Below, in pieces: positions 53,151-62,718 of a DNA stretch of 64,000 nucleotides (the stretch's first letter is position 1; each line of letters begins with the position of its first letter). The translations under genes and the position numbers were made by a program. The notes under the pieces are model-generated. The model searched no databases, was not told where the DNA came from, and was given only the letters and a program-made list of their open reading frames with translations. The stretch is from CAUZIZ01 sp965219005 (GTDB lineage Bacteria; Acidobacteriota; UBA6911; RPQK01; JAJDTT01), in the NCBI GenBank assembly GCA_965219005.1, contig CBDCMS010000004.1, forward strand, positions 3,286,001 through 3,350,000, given 5' to 3'.

Positions 53151-53280
53151 TGACATCGGGCCAGGTTGCGCGATGGTTAGTATTAAAAGAGAATTTCTCT
53201 CATCGTCCTCTCCTTCAGCTCAACAAGCAGCGGGGGGGAATCGACCTCGGCTGCGCTACCCTCGCAGGGAGCACCCCGAG

Positions 53281-54780
53281 CTATGCCATGATTTCGTGGA
53301 TGGGCTTACCGTAGTCGATCTCCAGACGCTTGCGGCCAGGCACATCCAGCTTGCGGGGATCGAGTCCAAGCTGGTGCAGGACGGTTGCATGAAGGTCGGT
53401 GACGTAGTGGCGGTCCTCGACGGCGTGGTAGCCGAGCTCATCGGTGGCACCATGGACAGTACCGCCCTTGATGCCGCCCCCCGCCATCCAGCAGGTGAAG
53501 GCAGCAGGATGGTGATCGCGGCCCTCGGTCTGTCCCTGCATGCCTGGAGTCCGCCCGAACTCAGTGCCCCAGACGACCAGGGTTTCGTCCAATAGACCCC
53601 TTTGTTTCAGGTCCTTGAGAAGACCGCCGATGGGGTGGTCCACTTCTCCGCAAGTAAGACTGTGGTAGTGCTTCAGGTGGAAGTGGGCGTCCCAGGCGAT
53701 AGTGTCAGTGGAGTAGCCGTGAATGATCTGGACGAATCGGACACCGCGCTCTACCAGCCGCCGTGCTGTCAGGCAGATCTCCCCGAAGGGTTTCGTGACC
53801 TCGTTGTCGAGTCCGTAGAGTTGCTGGGTCCCGGAACTCTCTTCTGAAAACTTGAAAAGATCCGGAACCGACGTCTGCATCCGGAATGCCAACTCGTAGG
53901 CCTTGATACGAGCCCGCATCGCCGAATCGTCGGGGTACTCGACAGCCTCAAAATGATTGAAGCGGCGCAGAAGCGCGAACTTGGCCTCCTGTTCCTCCTT
54001 GAAGACCCCCTTGATGGGGGTAGAGAAGCGCAGCGGATTACGCGGGTCCACATCGAGGGTGATCCCGTCGTGCTGAGGTCCGAGGTAGTTGCCTGAGACA
54101 GCTGCTGGCCCCCCGGCATTGGGCAGGATTCGTCCGCCAAGGACGACGAACTGGGGCAGGTTGTCGTTGAGAGAGCCGAGCCCGTAGTGAACCCAGGATC
54201 CAAGCGACGGCAAGAGGCCCTGGAAGATGTGCCTTCCGGTGTGGAACTGGGTCTGGGCGACGTGACTATTGTCGGTGGTCCACATCGAGCGGATGACGGC
54301 GATGTCATCGATGCATTCACTCACGTGAGGCCACCAGTCGGACACCTCGATGCCGCTCTCGCCCCGCTTCCCATAACCCACCTGCATGGGAAAGAGCTTC
54401 TTATAGGAACCCCGTCCTCCGCCAAAAAAATCCACCGTATTCTTGTTGTGCTTCGAGTCGAGGATGTGCCTATACGGCGTCTCGTCGATCGTCATACCCC
54501 CATACTTGTTCAGTGCCGGCTTGGGATCGAAGGTCTCCATCTGGCTGGCGCCACCCTGCATGAACAACCAGATGACACTCTTGGCCTTGGGGGCAAAGTG
54601 GGGTATGCCATCAGGAGGCGTCCAGACTTCACCGCCGGCACCCTGTCTTGCAAGGCCATCGCGCTGGAGCATTGCGCCCAGAGCCATGCCCGTGACACCC
54701 ATGCCCAGGTCGGAAAAGAAGGTTCTACGATTCAGATTCGGGCGGCCCGGATCCCAGACTCTCGGTTTTCCTTGCATCAT
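53281..54780 (-). CDS. DUF1501 domain-containing protein (Tat-exported)
   Basis: The third DUF1501 copy, 499 residues from the ATG at 54780; a GTG at 54807 overlapping the upstream stop is also possible. The leader NLNRRTFFSDLGMGVTGMAL is a twin-arginine-type signal. The motif KSVIWLFMQGGASQMETFDP follows near 66, then QIIHGYSTDTIAWDAHFHLK near 360, DETLVVWGTEFGRTPGMQGQ near 403 and GRDHHPAAFTCWMAGGG near 425. It is preceded by the IS-split DUF1549/1553 gene, 23 nt away. Function unknown. Confidence 0.85.
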   Translation of the reverse strand: MMQGKPRVWDPGRPNLNRRTFFSDLGMGVTGMALGAMLQRDGLARQGAGGEVWTPPDGIPHFAPKAKSVIWLFMQGGASQMETFDPKPALNKYGGMTIDETPYRHILDSKHNKNTVDFFGGGRGSYKKLFPMQVGYGKRGESGIEVSDWWPHVSECIDDIAVIRSMWTTDNSHVAQTQFHTGRHIFQGLLPSLGSWVHYGLGSLNDNLPQFVVLGGRILPNAGGPAAVSGNYLGPQHDGITLDVDPRNPLRFSTPIKGVFKEEQEAKFALLRRFNHFEAVEYPDDSAMRARIKAYELAFRMQTSVPDLFKFSEESSGTQQLYGLDNEVTKPFGEICLTARRLVERGVRFVQIIHGYSTDTIAWDAHFHLKHYHSLTCGEVDHPIGGLLKDLKQRGLLDETLVVWGTEFGRTPGMQGQTEGRDHHPAAFTCWMAGGGIKGGTVHGATDELGYHAVEDRHYVTDLHATVLHQLGLDPRKLDVPGRKRLEIDYGKPIHEIMA

Positions 54781-54803
54781 CGTCTCACCCTTTTTCCATA
54801 CTT

Positions 54804-55085
54804 TCACCGGATCGTGACAAACTCATTTCGATTGAACAGAACATGCACTAGACCCTCGCGTGCTCTCAAGGAGGGATCTGTCGATGGAGGCAATCCACCT
54901 GACGTCCCCGACTCGATTATGGTCAGCTTCAGGGGATTCTTGAGAAGAGCCTTCTGCTGCTCAAGAAACTTGAGGCTTTCCTCCTTCTGATTCCGGGAAG
55001 GCGGCCTGCCCAGGACGCTTTCGAAGGCTCTGATCACGAAGTGCTGCGCATTCTGGCCCACCTTGTCTGAGATCTTGCGCGCTAG
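54804..55085 (-). pseudogene. C-terminal end of an IS-split DUF1553 protein
   Basis: This is the downstream end of the gene that starts at 59830. Read across the excised IS it continues HSHLLARKISDKVGQNAQHF and ends FNRNEFVTIR at 54804. In isolation it has no ribosome site of its own at the break. It holds the DUF1553 C-terminus and thus the protein can no longer be made in one piece. Confidence 0.85.
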
Positions 55086-56655
55086 CAGCCTGTCGGACTT
55101 TCGAGGTCACACCGAACGGGCATCATTAGTGTATGGCGAATCGATTTAGAACAGTAGATCGAGAGACTCCTTATCTGTTTCCTCCTTCGGTGCAGGAATG
55201 GCTGCCGGAGACGCATCTGGCTCGCTTCGTGGTGGAGGTGGTGAGCAAGCTGGAGTTGAGGAAGTTGGAGGATTCCTACACGAAACGGGGATCGGAAGGA
55301 TACCATCCGGCGGTGATGCTGGCGTTGTTGTTTTACGGGTATGCGACGGGGGTGTTTTCGAGTCGGAAGTTGGAGCAAGCCACCTACGATTCGGTGGCGT
55401 TTCGCTACCTCGCCGGCAACACGCATCCGGATCACGACACCATAGCCCATTTCCGAAAGCGGTTTTTGGAAGAGCTGAAGCCGCTGTTTGTGGAGATCTT
55501 GCTGCTGGCCCAGGCGATGGGATTTCTGAAGTTGGGCCGAGTGAGTTTGGATGGCACGAAGGTCAAAGCCAATGCCTCCAAGCACAGTGCGTTGAGCTGG
55601 GGGCACATCCAGAAACTGGAAGCGCGGCTGCGAGAAGAAGTGGACGAGTTGATGCAGCTGGCCGAGGAAGCGGATGGACGAGAAGAAACGGAAGGGATGG
55701 ACATCCCGGCCGAGCTGGCGCGGCGGGAAGCACGGTTGAAAGCGATCGATCAAGCGAAGCAGAAGCTGGTCGAGCGGGCGGCCGAGCGGCAGGCGGCCGA
55801 GCACGCCGAATATGAAGGGAAGGTGGCCAAGCGGCAAGCCCAGAGGAAAAGGGGAAACAAACCGAAGGGTCGCGAACCCAAACCGCCCCGAGGAGGAATC
55901 CGAGACCAGGATCAGATCAATCTGACGGATGAAGATTCTCGGATCATGCCGGTCTCGGGCGGGGGATTTGAGCAATGCTACAACGCTCAGGCCCTGGTGG
56001 ATAACGACAGTCTGTTGATTGTGGCCGTTCATGTCACGCCAAACGCCAATGACAAGAAAGAACTGAAACCGGCCCTGGCGGCGCTGCACGCATTGCCGGA
56101 GTCGTTGGGTCGGCCCCAGGAGCTGCTGGCCGACAACGGCTACTTCAGTGGTGCCAACGTGGAGCTTTGTAGCGAGCATGCGGTCCTTCCCTATATTGCG
56201 GTCGAGCGGGAAGCCCACCACTTGCCGCCGAACGAACGCTGGAAAGAACCGGAGCCACCCGGGGAAGACGCCGATGCGGTGGAGCAGATGAGATACCGGT
56301 TGAAGACCCCGGCGGGTCGAGCCATCTACGGGCAACGCAAAGCTGTCCCCGAGCCCGTCTTTGGGATCATCAAATCGGTGATGGGCTTTGCGCAGTTCTC
56401 TCTCCGAGGAGCGGAGGCGGCAGACGGGGAGTGGACTCTGGCCAGCATCGCCTGGAATCTGAAAAGAATGTACAACCTCGCCTGCCGCCAGCCGAAGCTG
56501 GCCCGTGCCACCCTCTGAAGAGGTGGGCCAGGTCGTTTCAGCGGCCAAATCACCGCCGCAGATCAGACGATTCATCGATTTCGTGCTTGGTCGTGCAAGA
56601 CTTTGGATCAAACGTCAAATTTCAGAAGTGCCTGTGAGTCAAGTCCGACAGGCTG
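55086..56655 (+). mobile_element. IS1182-family insertion sequence, 1570 bp, complete
   Basis: Perfect 15-bp terminal inverted repeats (CAGCCTGTCGGACTT at 55086-55100, complement at 56641-56655) enclose one transposase gene. The 4-bp target CTAG is duplicated at 55082-55085 and 56656-56659. Removing the element and one CTAG restores an uninterrupted 1150-codon DUF1549/1553 gene, so the insertion is recent. Confidence 0.92.
55133..56518 (+). CDS. IS1182-family transposase
   Basis: The 461-residue DDE transposase. The N-terminal DUF772-type domain begins YLFPPSVQEWLPETHLARFV. The first catalytic Asp lies in RVSLDGTKVKANASKH (near 141), the second in LLADNGYFSGANVELC (near 333), and the Glu in the C-terminal region KAVPEPVFGIIKSVMGFAQF (near 404). 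A basic, Glu/Lys-rich insert (RREARLKAIDQAKQKLVERA, near 198) is usual in this family. The frame is intact, so the element may be mobile. Confidence 0.93.
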   Translation: MANRFRTVDRETPYLFPPSVQEWLPETHLARFVVEVVSKLELRKLEDSYTKRGSEGYHPAVMLALLFYGYATGVFSSRKLEQATYDSVAFRYLAGNTHPDHDTIAHFRKRFLEELKPLFVEILLLAQAMGFLKLGRVSLDGTKVKANASKHSALSWGHIQKLEARLREEVDELMQLAEEADGREETEGMDIPAELARREARLKAIDQAKQKLVERAAERQAAEHAEYEGKVAKRQAQRKRGNKPKGREPKPPRGGIRDQDQINLTDEDSRIMPVSGGGFEQCYNAQALVDNDSLLIVAVHVTPNANDKKELKPALAALHALPESLGRPQELLADNGYFSGANVELCSEHAVLPYIAVEREAHHLPPNERWKEPEPPGEDADAVEQMRYRLKTPAGRAIYGQRKAVPEPVFGIIKSVMGFAQFSLRGAEAADGEWTLASIAWNLKRMYNLACRQPKLARATL

Positions 56656-59600
56656 CTAGCAGATGAGAATGACTAAAGCTCATCTCGCTGTTGGACAAGG
56701 CCAGCGCCTGTTGAGGGACTATGCTTTCATAGCGCCGGTAACAGCCCTCCGCATCAGCCAGATCGAACAGCTTCAGAAAGGGCATGTTCTCGTTCGGCGT
56801 ATGGGTAAAATACAGGCTTCGCCGACGGGATCTCTGTCCTTCGTGATGATCCAGTTCAGGGCCGCCGACGGTTGGGTCCAGCTCGCCCGCTGCCGCCAGG
56901 ATGCTATCGCGTACGACCTCGGCTTCCATACGCCGTTGATTCATTCGCCACAGATATCGATTCTCCCGGTCTACTCCCAGGTTGGGATGGTCATTCTGGT
57001 TGGACCAGGACTGCATCCGGTAGGCGCTGCTGGTGACCATGAGTCGATGGATGTGCTTCATGCTCCAGCCGTTCTCCCTGAACTCGACGGCTAGCCAGTC
57101 CAATAGCTGAGGATGGGACGGAGGCTCCGATTTGACTCCAAAGTCGTCAATGGAGGTCACTAGCGGTTCACCGAAATGCCGCATCCAGACGTGGTTGATG
57201 GCAACCCGGGCCGTGAGCGGGTTGTCCTTGCCGATGATCCAGCGAGCCAGCGCGGTTCGCCGGCCCGTGCTTTTCCTGGGATAGAGCGTTCCGACGGGCG
57301 AGTACTCGTTCTTCGCGCGACCCAGTGCCGTCTGGGCAGCCCTGAGCTGGGAGCTGGCGACTGAGACCCGCTTCTCTCGAGTCTTCACCAGAGCGCCAGC
57401 GGCGGCGGGAGGCTCCTGCAAGGCGTAAGCCAGCTTCTGCTGTGCTTCCAGCAGATTCATCTCTGCCTTGAGCAGGCCGGCGGAGCGCTCTGCCTTTCTT
57501 GCGGCTTCGGCCAGATCCTCGGCGCCTGGGTCAGGTGGATCGGCCCAGTGGGCACGGTCGGCAGCCAATCTGGCCCGCTGGGCCGTCAGGTCCGCGCGGC
57601 TCCAGGTCAGCTTTTTTTCCGCCAGTGCCACTGCTTCTCGGGCTTTGCGCAACATGAGCTGGGGGTCTTCAGGCTCAAGACCGTCGATCCAATCGGCGAT
57701 CTGGTTGATGACTTCTTCGGACAGTGGTTGCGCCTCGGCAGGCATTCGGGGCTGCTTGTCTCCACGAAGTCTCCGGATGACAGAGCTGTTGGCACTTTTT
57801 CCAGGGACGATACCGGGGCCGTCCCGCGTTCCCCCCTCCAAAAGAAGATCGAAGGTGATTGTCCGAAAGTCGTTTCGCGCTACGTTGGGACCGTGGCAGA
57901 CGACGCAGTTCCTGTCGAAGATGGGCTTGATCTCCCGATCGAAGCGTTTGCGTCCCAACTTCAGAAGCCGTTCGTCCGGATCCATCTCCGCAAGTTTCTG
58001 AGCACGGGTTTCCTCCTGCCTGGCCTCGACAAGCCCGGCCTCTGCTTGGGTGATGGCCTGACTCGCCTGTCTCAGTAGATCGTCGTGGACGAAGGGCTGG
58101 ATTGAAGGGTAGTAGCTCTGGAGAGGCAACTCGATGGGTTGGATGGGCTCCCCCAGATCACCCAGGATCTCCGGCACACCCGGAGAGAGAGGATTGCTCT
58201 TGTCCGGATTCTTTTCGTCCCCCCGAATATGGCGATAGGTCTCGGCATAGATGGGTGGGCCCTGACGGCCCTTGGCTCGAGGCTCAGAGTCGAACACGCG
58301 GGCAAGGCCGTCCGCAGTTAAATCCGGTTCTCCGGGCAGGGGATCTACGCGAACGTCGTAGGGCTCGAAGAAGGCCCGGAAGCGATAGTACTCATCCTGC
58401 GCAATCGGGTCGGTCTTGTGGTCATGGCAGCGGGCACACTTCAGGGTCGTAGCCAGGAATGCCGATGCCGTGTGCTCTACAGTTTCTCGAAGCCAGGAAT
58501 TGCGATTGATGCTGTAGCGGCTCCGAACCAGGTAGCCCGTGGCGCGCAGGGTTCTCGGGTCGGTCGGCGCCAGCTCGTCTCCGGCGAGCATTTCCAGGAC
58601 CATGCGGTCGTATCCCTTGTCCTGGTTGAGCGACTCGATGATCCAATCGCGCCAATGCCAGAGGTGCCGCTGACTGTTGGTAAGGATATTGAAGCCGCGC
58701 ATGCCGTACCAATCGCTGTAGCGCCACACGTCCATCCAGTGCCGCCCCCAGCGCTCACCGTAGTGGGGGCTCGCGAGCAGTCGATCCACCGTCTTCTCGT
58801 AGGCGCCCAGAGCACGGTCATCCAGGAAGGATTCGAGCTCGGAGGGTTTCGGTGGAAGGCCCGTCAGATCCAGATAGAGACGTCGCAGCAGGAGACGCCT
58901 TCCCAGCTGGGGCATGGGGACAAGCCCCCGCCTGTGGTGCTGAGCCGCCAGAAAGGCATCAATCGGATTGCGGATCCATTCCTGGTTTTCGACCATGGGA
59001 ACCGGCGGCCGCCTGGGGGCTTGATAGGCCCAGTGCTCGCTGCCCTGAACAAACCCGCTCGTCTGGCCTGCGACGTCGGCGTTGAGCTGGCCCGAATAGG
59101 GCGCTCCGGCCTCCACCCAGGCAACGATGTCAGTGATCTCTTCCTCCGAAAGCTGCTGATTCTGGTAGGGCATGCCTGGCTCATGCTGGTGGCGAATCTT
59201 TTTGACCAGCAGGCTGGCTCCAGCGTCTCCCGGAACTACAACATCTTCGTGCTCGTCGCTGCCCGCTAGTAGTTTCTCTCGGGTCGATAGGTCCAACCCG
59301 GCCTGTCTGAACCTTCCACCGTGGCAGGTCAGGCACTTGGCCTCGAGCGTGGGTTGGACCCTGAGGAAGCCCCCTGAGGAAGAAGAATGGCTGCCCGCAA
59401 GCAGATCACCAACATTACTGGCGTGCTCCGGATGGGACTCCGCAAACGGGGCACCCAGATCAATCCACAGGGCAATTAGGGCTGCTACCTCAGCGGAAAG
59501 GGGTTCCGCCCCCAACGGCATCGCCGGATCTTGCGAATGAGTCACCAGTTGGTAGAGAAGACTGGAACGGCTGTCGCCCGGAACCATGGCCGGCCCACGC

Positions 59601-59830
59601 CCGCCGCCGGCCAGCATGCCACGGCGAGTCGAGAGATCGAGTTCTCCCTGTTTGCTGGAACTCGAGTGACAGGCCAGGCAATGTCGATCCAGTATTGGCC
59701 GGATCTGCTCAGCGAAGAGTCGGATCCCGACTTCGGTAGTGACGGACTGATTGTCGACAGGTTGTTGAGCCCAAACCAACCCGCCGAGGAGCCAAACCGG
59801 CACCCAACGAGTCAGAAACCGAAGGATCAC
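56656..59830 (-). pseudogene. N-terminal part of an IS-split multihaem DUF1549/DUF1553 protein
   Basis: The frame from the ATG at 59830 (signal MILRFLTRWVPVWLLGGLVW) runs to the IS at 56655 and carries four CxxCH motifs: CLACH near 51, CLTCH near 168, CARCHDHK near 470 and CVVCHGPN near 640. The first two belong to two PSCyt1-type domains and the fourth to a third inserted cytochrome domain. DUF1549 (YGERWGRHWMDVWRYSDWYG near 362) and DUF1553 (GDNPLTARVAINHVWMRHF near 913) flank the insert. Restored length 1150 residues. The split abolishes the last 90 residues. Confidence 0.82.
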
Positions 59831-60088
59831 AACTTTACCCTTGCGATACGCTCCTTCTGACCGACATTCCTGATATCAACTTCGGATCCCATTTCGTCTG
59901 ACCCCCAGTGACGAATAATCCAAGCCTATTAGCCCTCCAACCCTGCGTCAACCGTTCGCTTGTCATACCTTCTGCTGAGAACGGCCACTGATTCCTTTGG
60001 CTATCAAGGTACTTTGTCAGAATCTGACCAGTTGACATACCTCTCCAGTCAATCTTACAAAGGGATTATGGCCTTAGCGGAGAGAGGG

Positions 60089-60160
60089 CTCGGGGGCTAG
60101 GACTCGAACCTAGATCGGCGGCTCCAAAGGCCGCTGTCCTACCAATTGGACGACCCCCGA
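60089..60160 (-). tRNA. tRNA-Gln (anticodon UUG)
   Basis: On the minus strand the sequence folds as a standard cloverleaf: acceptor TCGGGGG with CCCCCGA, D stem GTCC/GGAC, anticodon stem GCGGC/GCCGC with loop CTTTGGA (anticodon TTG), and T arm CTAGG-TTCGAGT-CCTAG. The discriminator is G. CCA is not encoded. Its 3' half is duplicated at 46154-46200. Confidence 0.93.
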
Positions 60161-60330
60161 ATCAGAGCCGCATATTATCCTAAAAGACCCAGGCCGCGAA
60201 AGGGTTGCACGGCCGGCATTGCGATCCGGAAATTATCCAGGGACCTCAACCAACCGTTTCAGACGCGAGTCAGCTCCAAACCTGCAACCAGGTGGGTCTG
60301 GTGCCGGTATTCGGTACCGGTCCGAATCTA

Positions 60331-61356
60331 CTATCCTGCCGCCTCGACCTTTTTCAGGGGTTTAATGATTCCCAGGGCAATCTTTACCTTGTGCTCGATC
60401 TCACGAGATTGGTCTGCGTTCTCCGCCAGGAATTGCTTGGCATTCTCACGCCCTTGTCCCAAACGATCCTGGCCATAGGAAAACCAGGAACCACTTTTTT
60501 CCACGATCTGGTGTTCCACCGCCAGATCGAGGAGTTCTCCCTCGCGCGAGATACCCCGCCCGAAGGCAATATCGAACTCCGCAGTCCTGAAGGGCGGCGC
60601 CATCTTGTTCTTGACCACCTTGACCTTGGTCCGGTTGCCCACGTTTTGGTCGCCTTCCTTGATCGCCGCAACTCGACGGATCTCCAGACGAACCGAGGAA
60701 TAGAACTTGAGTGCACGACCTCCGGTAGTGGTCTCGGGGTTGCCAAACATCACTCCGATCTTCTCCCGGATCTGATTGATGAAAACCAGACAGGTGTTGG
60801 ACTTGGAAACAATCCCGGTCAACTTGCGGAGCGCCTGCGACATCAGACGAGCCTGGAGCCCCATGTGGGAGTCACCCATTTCGCCCTCGAGCTCTGCACG
60901 AGGAACCAGAGCGGCGACGGAGTCGACCACCAGGATATCCACGGCACCGCTTCGGACCAGCACTTCTCCGATCTCCAGGGCCTGCTCACCATAGTCTGGT
61001 TGTGAGACCAGAAGATCATCCACCTTGACACCCAGGTTACCCGCATAGCCTGCATCCATGGCGTGCTCGGCATCGATGAAGGCGGCAGTTCCACCTGCCT
61101 TCTGGGCCTCGGCAATGGCATGCAGCGCCACTGTGGTCTTTCCACTGGATTCGGGTCCATAGATCTCGATGACCCGGCCCCGAGGCAATCCGCCGACCCC
61201 GAGGGCCGAATCGAGAGAGATAGAACCCGATGAGATCACAGGAACATCCAGACTAATCCCATCGCCCAGTTTCATGATGGAACCCTTGCCAAACTGTCGT
61301 TCAATCTGAGCCAGGGCCAACTCAATCGCTCTCTCCTTGTTCTGTTGTTCACTCAT
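60331..61356 (-). CDS. recA: Recombinase A
   Basis: The 341-residue RecA binds single-stranded DNA and ATP to drive strand exchange and the SOS response. Walker A is GPESSGKTT (near 66), Walker B-type VDILVVDSVAALVPRAELEG (near 138), and the L1/L2 loop region has QIREKIGVMFGNPETTTGG (near 195) with the conserved NQIR just before. The C-terminus (GRENAKQFLAENADQSREIE) is the usual acidic regulatory tail. It is on the same strand as the acyl-CoA dehydrogenase gene, 51 nt downstream of it; no LexA-type box is obvious in that gap. Confidence 0.97.
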   Translation of the reverse strand: MSEQQNKERAIELALAQIERQFGKGSIMKLGDGISLDVPVISSGSISLDSALGVGGLPRGRVIEIYGPESSGKTTVALHAIAEAQKAGGTAAFIDAEHAMDAGYAGNLGVKVDDLLVSQPDYGEQALEIGEVLVRSGAVDILVVDSVAALVPRAELEGEMGDSHMGLQARLMSQALRKLTGIVSKSNTCLVFINQIREKIGVMFGNPETTTGGRALKFYSSVRLEIRRVAAIKEGDQNVGNRTKVKVVKNKMAPPFRTAEFDIAFGRGISREGELLDLAVEHQIVEKSGSWFSYGQDRLGQGRENAKQFLAENADQSREIEHKVKIALGIIKPLKKVEAAG

Positions 61357-61407
61357 GATCTCTTCCTTTCCTCGAACGCTCTTTATTGGGGCCTCCCACA
61401 GAATCTC

Positions 61408-62253
61408 CTAGGACTTATAGTCATAGAAGCCCCTACCTGACTTCCTTCCCAGCCAGCCTCCGTCGACCATCTGTCTCAACAAGGGACAGGGGCGATACTT
61501 CGAATCCTTGAAGCTGTCATAGAGCACTTCCATGACGTCCAAACAGATGTCCAAGCCAATCAAGTCGGCTAGCTCCAGAGGACCCATGGGGTGGTTCATG
61601 CCCAACTTTAACACCTGATCAATCTCCTCTGCCTCTGCCACGCCTTCCATCAGGGCAAAAGCAGCTTCGTTGAGCATCGGGATCAGGACCCGATTGGTCA
61701 CGAATCCGGGGGAATCCCGCACCTCGATCGGTACCTTTTCGAGACGCAGGGCCAAAGCCTTCGTCTCCTCAATCGTCTTGGCACTCGTGACCAGACCCCG
61801 TATCACCTCCACAAGCTTCATTCGAGGCACCGGGTTCATGAAATGCATTCCCACGACTCGAGCCGGGTGCTGGGTTGAAGCGCCCAGACGCGTAATCGAA
61901 ATTGACGAGGTATTACTGGCCAGAATGACGTCGGAACCACAGATCCGGTCCAGCTCCTCGAAGACTTCCCGCTTCGCTTCAAACTGCTCGAAGACGGCTT
62001 CGATGACCATATCCGCGTCTTTCAGATCTTCCCACTCGGTGGTCGGCTCGATGCGCGCGAAGGCCTGCTCTGCCGTCCCGGCATCCCCCCCACCGGCCTG
62101 CGCCGCCTTCTCGAGCCCACGGCCAATCTTCTCCAAGGCAGGTTCGAGTAGCTCGGGTCGAGTCTCCTTCAGATGCACTTTGAGGCCATGGTGGGCGCAG
62201 ACTTGAGCAATCCCGCTACCCATGGTTCCTGCTCCAACGACAGCGATGACCAC
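61408..62253 (-). CDS. hbd: 3-hydroxybutyryl-CoA dehydrogenase
   Basis: The 281-residue NAD-dependent enzyme has the Rossmann motif GAGTMGSGIAQVCAHHGLK (near 7), the catalytic Ser/His/Glu region in ILASNTSSISITRLGAS (near 112) and HFMNPVPRMKLVEVIRG (near 135, catalytic His), and the C-terminal helical domain with DQVLKLGMNHPMGPLELADL (near 222). It oxidises or reduces 3-hydroxyacyl-CoA in beta-oxidation or butanoate metabolism. It is immediately upstream of recA on the same strand, an unusual neighbour that suggests convenience rather than a shared pathway. Confidence 0.92.
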   Translation of the reverse strand: MVIAVVGAGTMGSGIAQVCAHHGLKVHLKETRPELLEPALEKIGRGLEKAAQAGGGDAGTAEQAFARIEPTTEWEDLKDADMVIEAVFEQFEAKREVFEELDRICGSDVILASNTSSISITRLGASTQHPARVVGMHFMNPVPRMKLVEVIRGLVTSAKTIEETKALALRLEKVPIEVRDSPGFVTNRVLIPMLNEAAFALMEGVAEAEEIDQVLKLGMNHPMGPLELADLIGLDICLDVMEVLYDSFKDSKYRPCPLLRQMVDGGWLGRKSGRGFYDYKS

Positions 62254-62412
62254 CTGATTTCTCGTTCCCTGCCCCTTCAGCCCTAACGACTCAGAAACTC
62301 AATCCGTGAAGCTAATTGTAGCCGACGGCTATGACTTCCCAGGCAGTATGAGAGGGCGTCCAGTGCCGCTCCTTTTTCAACGACAGAATCCCGCTTGAGA
62401 CATCGACCGGGT

Positions 62413-62440
62413 TTGACAACAGGGGGCTCGGGATGATAAA
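62413..62440 (+). promoter_or_regulatory. Promoter of rpmB
   Basis: A perfect TTGACA at 62413-62418 is 16 bp from GATAAA at 62435-62440, about 33 bp before the rpmB ATG. The stretch is also part of a hairpin (CAACAG-GGGGCT at 62417-62428 with AGCCCC-TTA-CTGTTG at 62445-62459), whose right arm ends next to the GAGGTG ribosome site. Confidence 0.5.
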
Positions 62441-62472
62441 AAAAAGCCCCTTACTGTTGAGGTGATAACGAT

Positions 62473-62673
62473 ATGTCTATGGTTTGCGAGATTTGCGGAA
62501 AGAGGCCCATGTCTGGGAACCATGTTTCCCATGCTCACAACCTCACCAAACGCCGCTGGAAACCCAACATCCAGCGGGTCCGCGCGGTCATCAACGGAAC
62601 CGTGCGGAAGATCCGAATCTGCACCAAGTGCCTCAAGTCAGGTAAGGTTCAGAAGCCCGCTCTGAGCACTTAG
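62473..62673 (+). CDS. rpmB: Large ribosomal subunit protein bL28
   Basis: The 66-residue protein matches bL28: MVCEICGKRPMSGNHVSHAH, then NLTKRRWKPNIQRVRAVING, and RICTKCLKSGKVQK. Both CxxC pairs of the zinc-ribbon form are present (CEIC and CTKC). GAGGTG precedes the ATG at 62473. The TAG stop at 62671-62673 is shared with the first G of the 46-bp palindromic MITE; without the insertion the same stop would still be formed. Confidence 0.95.
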   Translation: MSMVCEICGKRPMSGNHVSHAHNLTKRRWKPNIQRVRAVINGTVRKIRICTKCLKSGKVQKPALST

Positions 62674-62718
62674 TACACTGGAACGTAAATACGGCAACGT
62701 ATTTACGTTCCAGTGTAC
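62673..62718. mobile_element. 46-bp palindromic MITE remnant/minimal element
   Basis: A perfect 20-bp inverted repeat, GTACACTGGAACGTAAATAC with six bases GGCAAC between arms, ends in GTATTTACGTTCCAGTGTAC. It matches the ends of the element at 21987-22258. TTA flanks both sides (62670-62672 and 62719-62721), a 3-bp target duplication. It probably folds as a strong hairpin and may double as the rpmB terminator. The next 270 nt to the rel gene show nothing recognisable. Confidence 0.85.

Noticed and set aside
55082..56611. Long minus-strand open frame of 509 codons across the IS1182 element
   Set aside because: It is antisense to the clear DDE transposase, has no family resemblance and runs through the inverted repeats. 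The length reflects high GC content of the sense gene.
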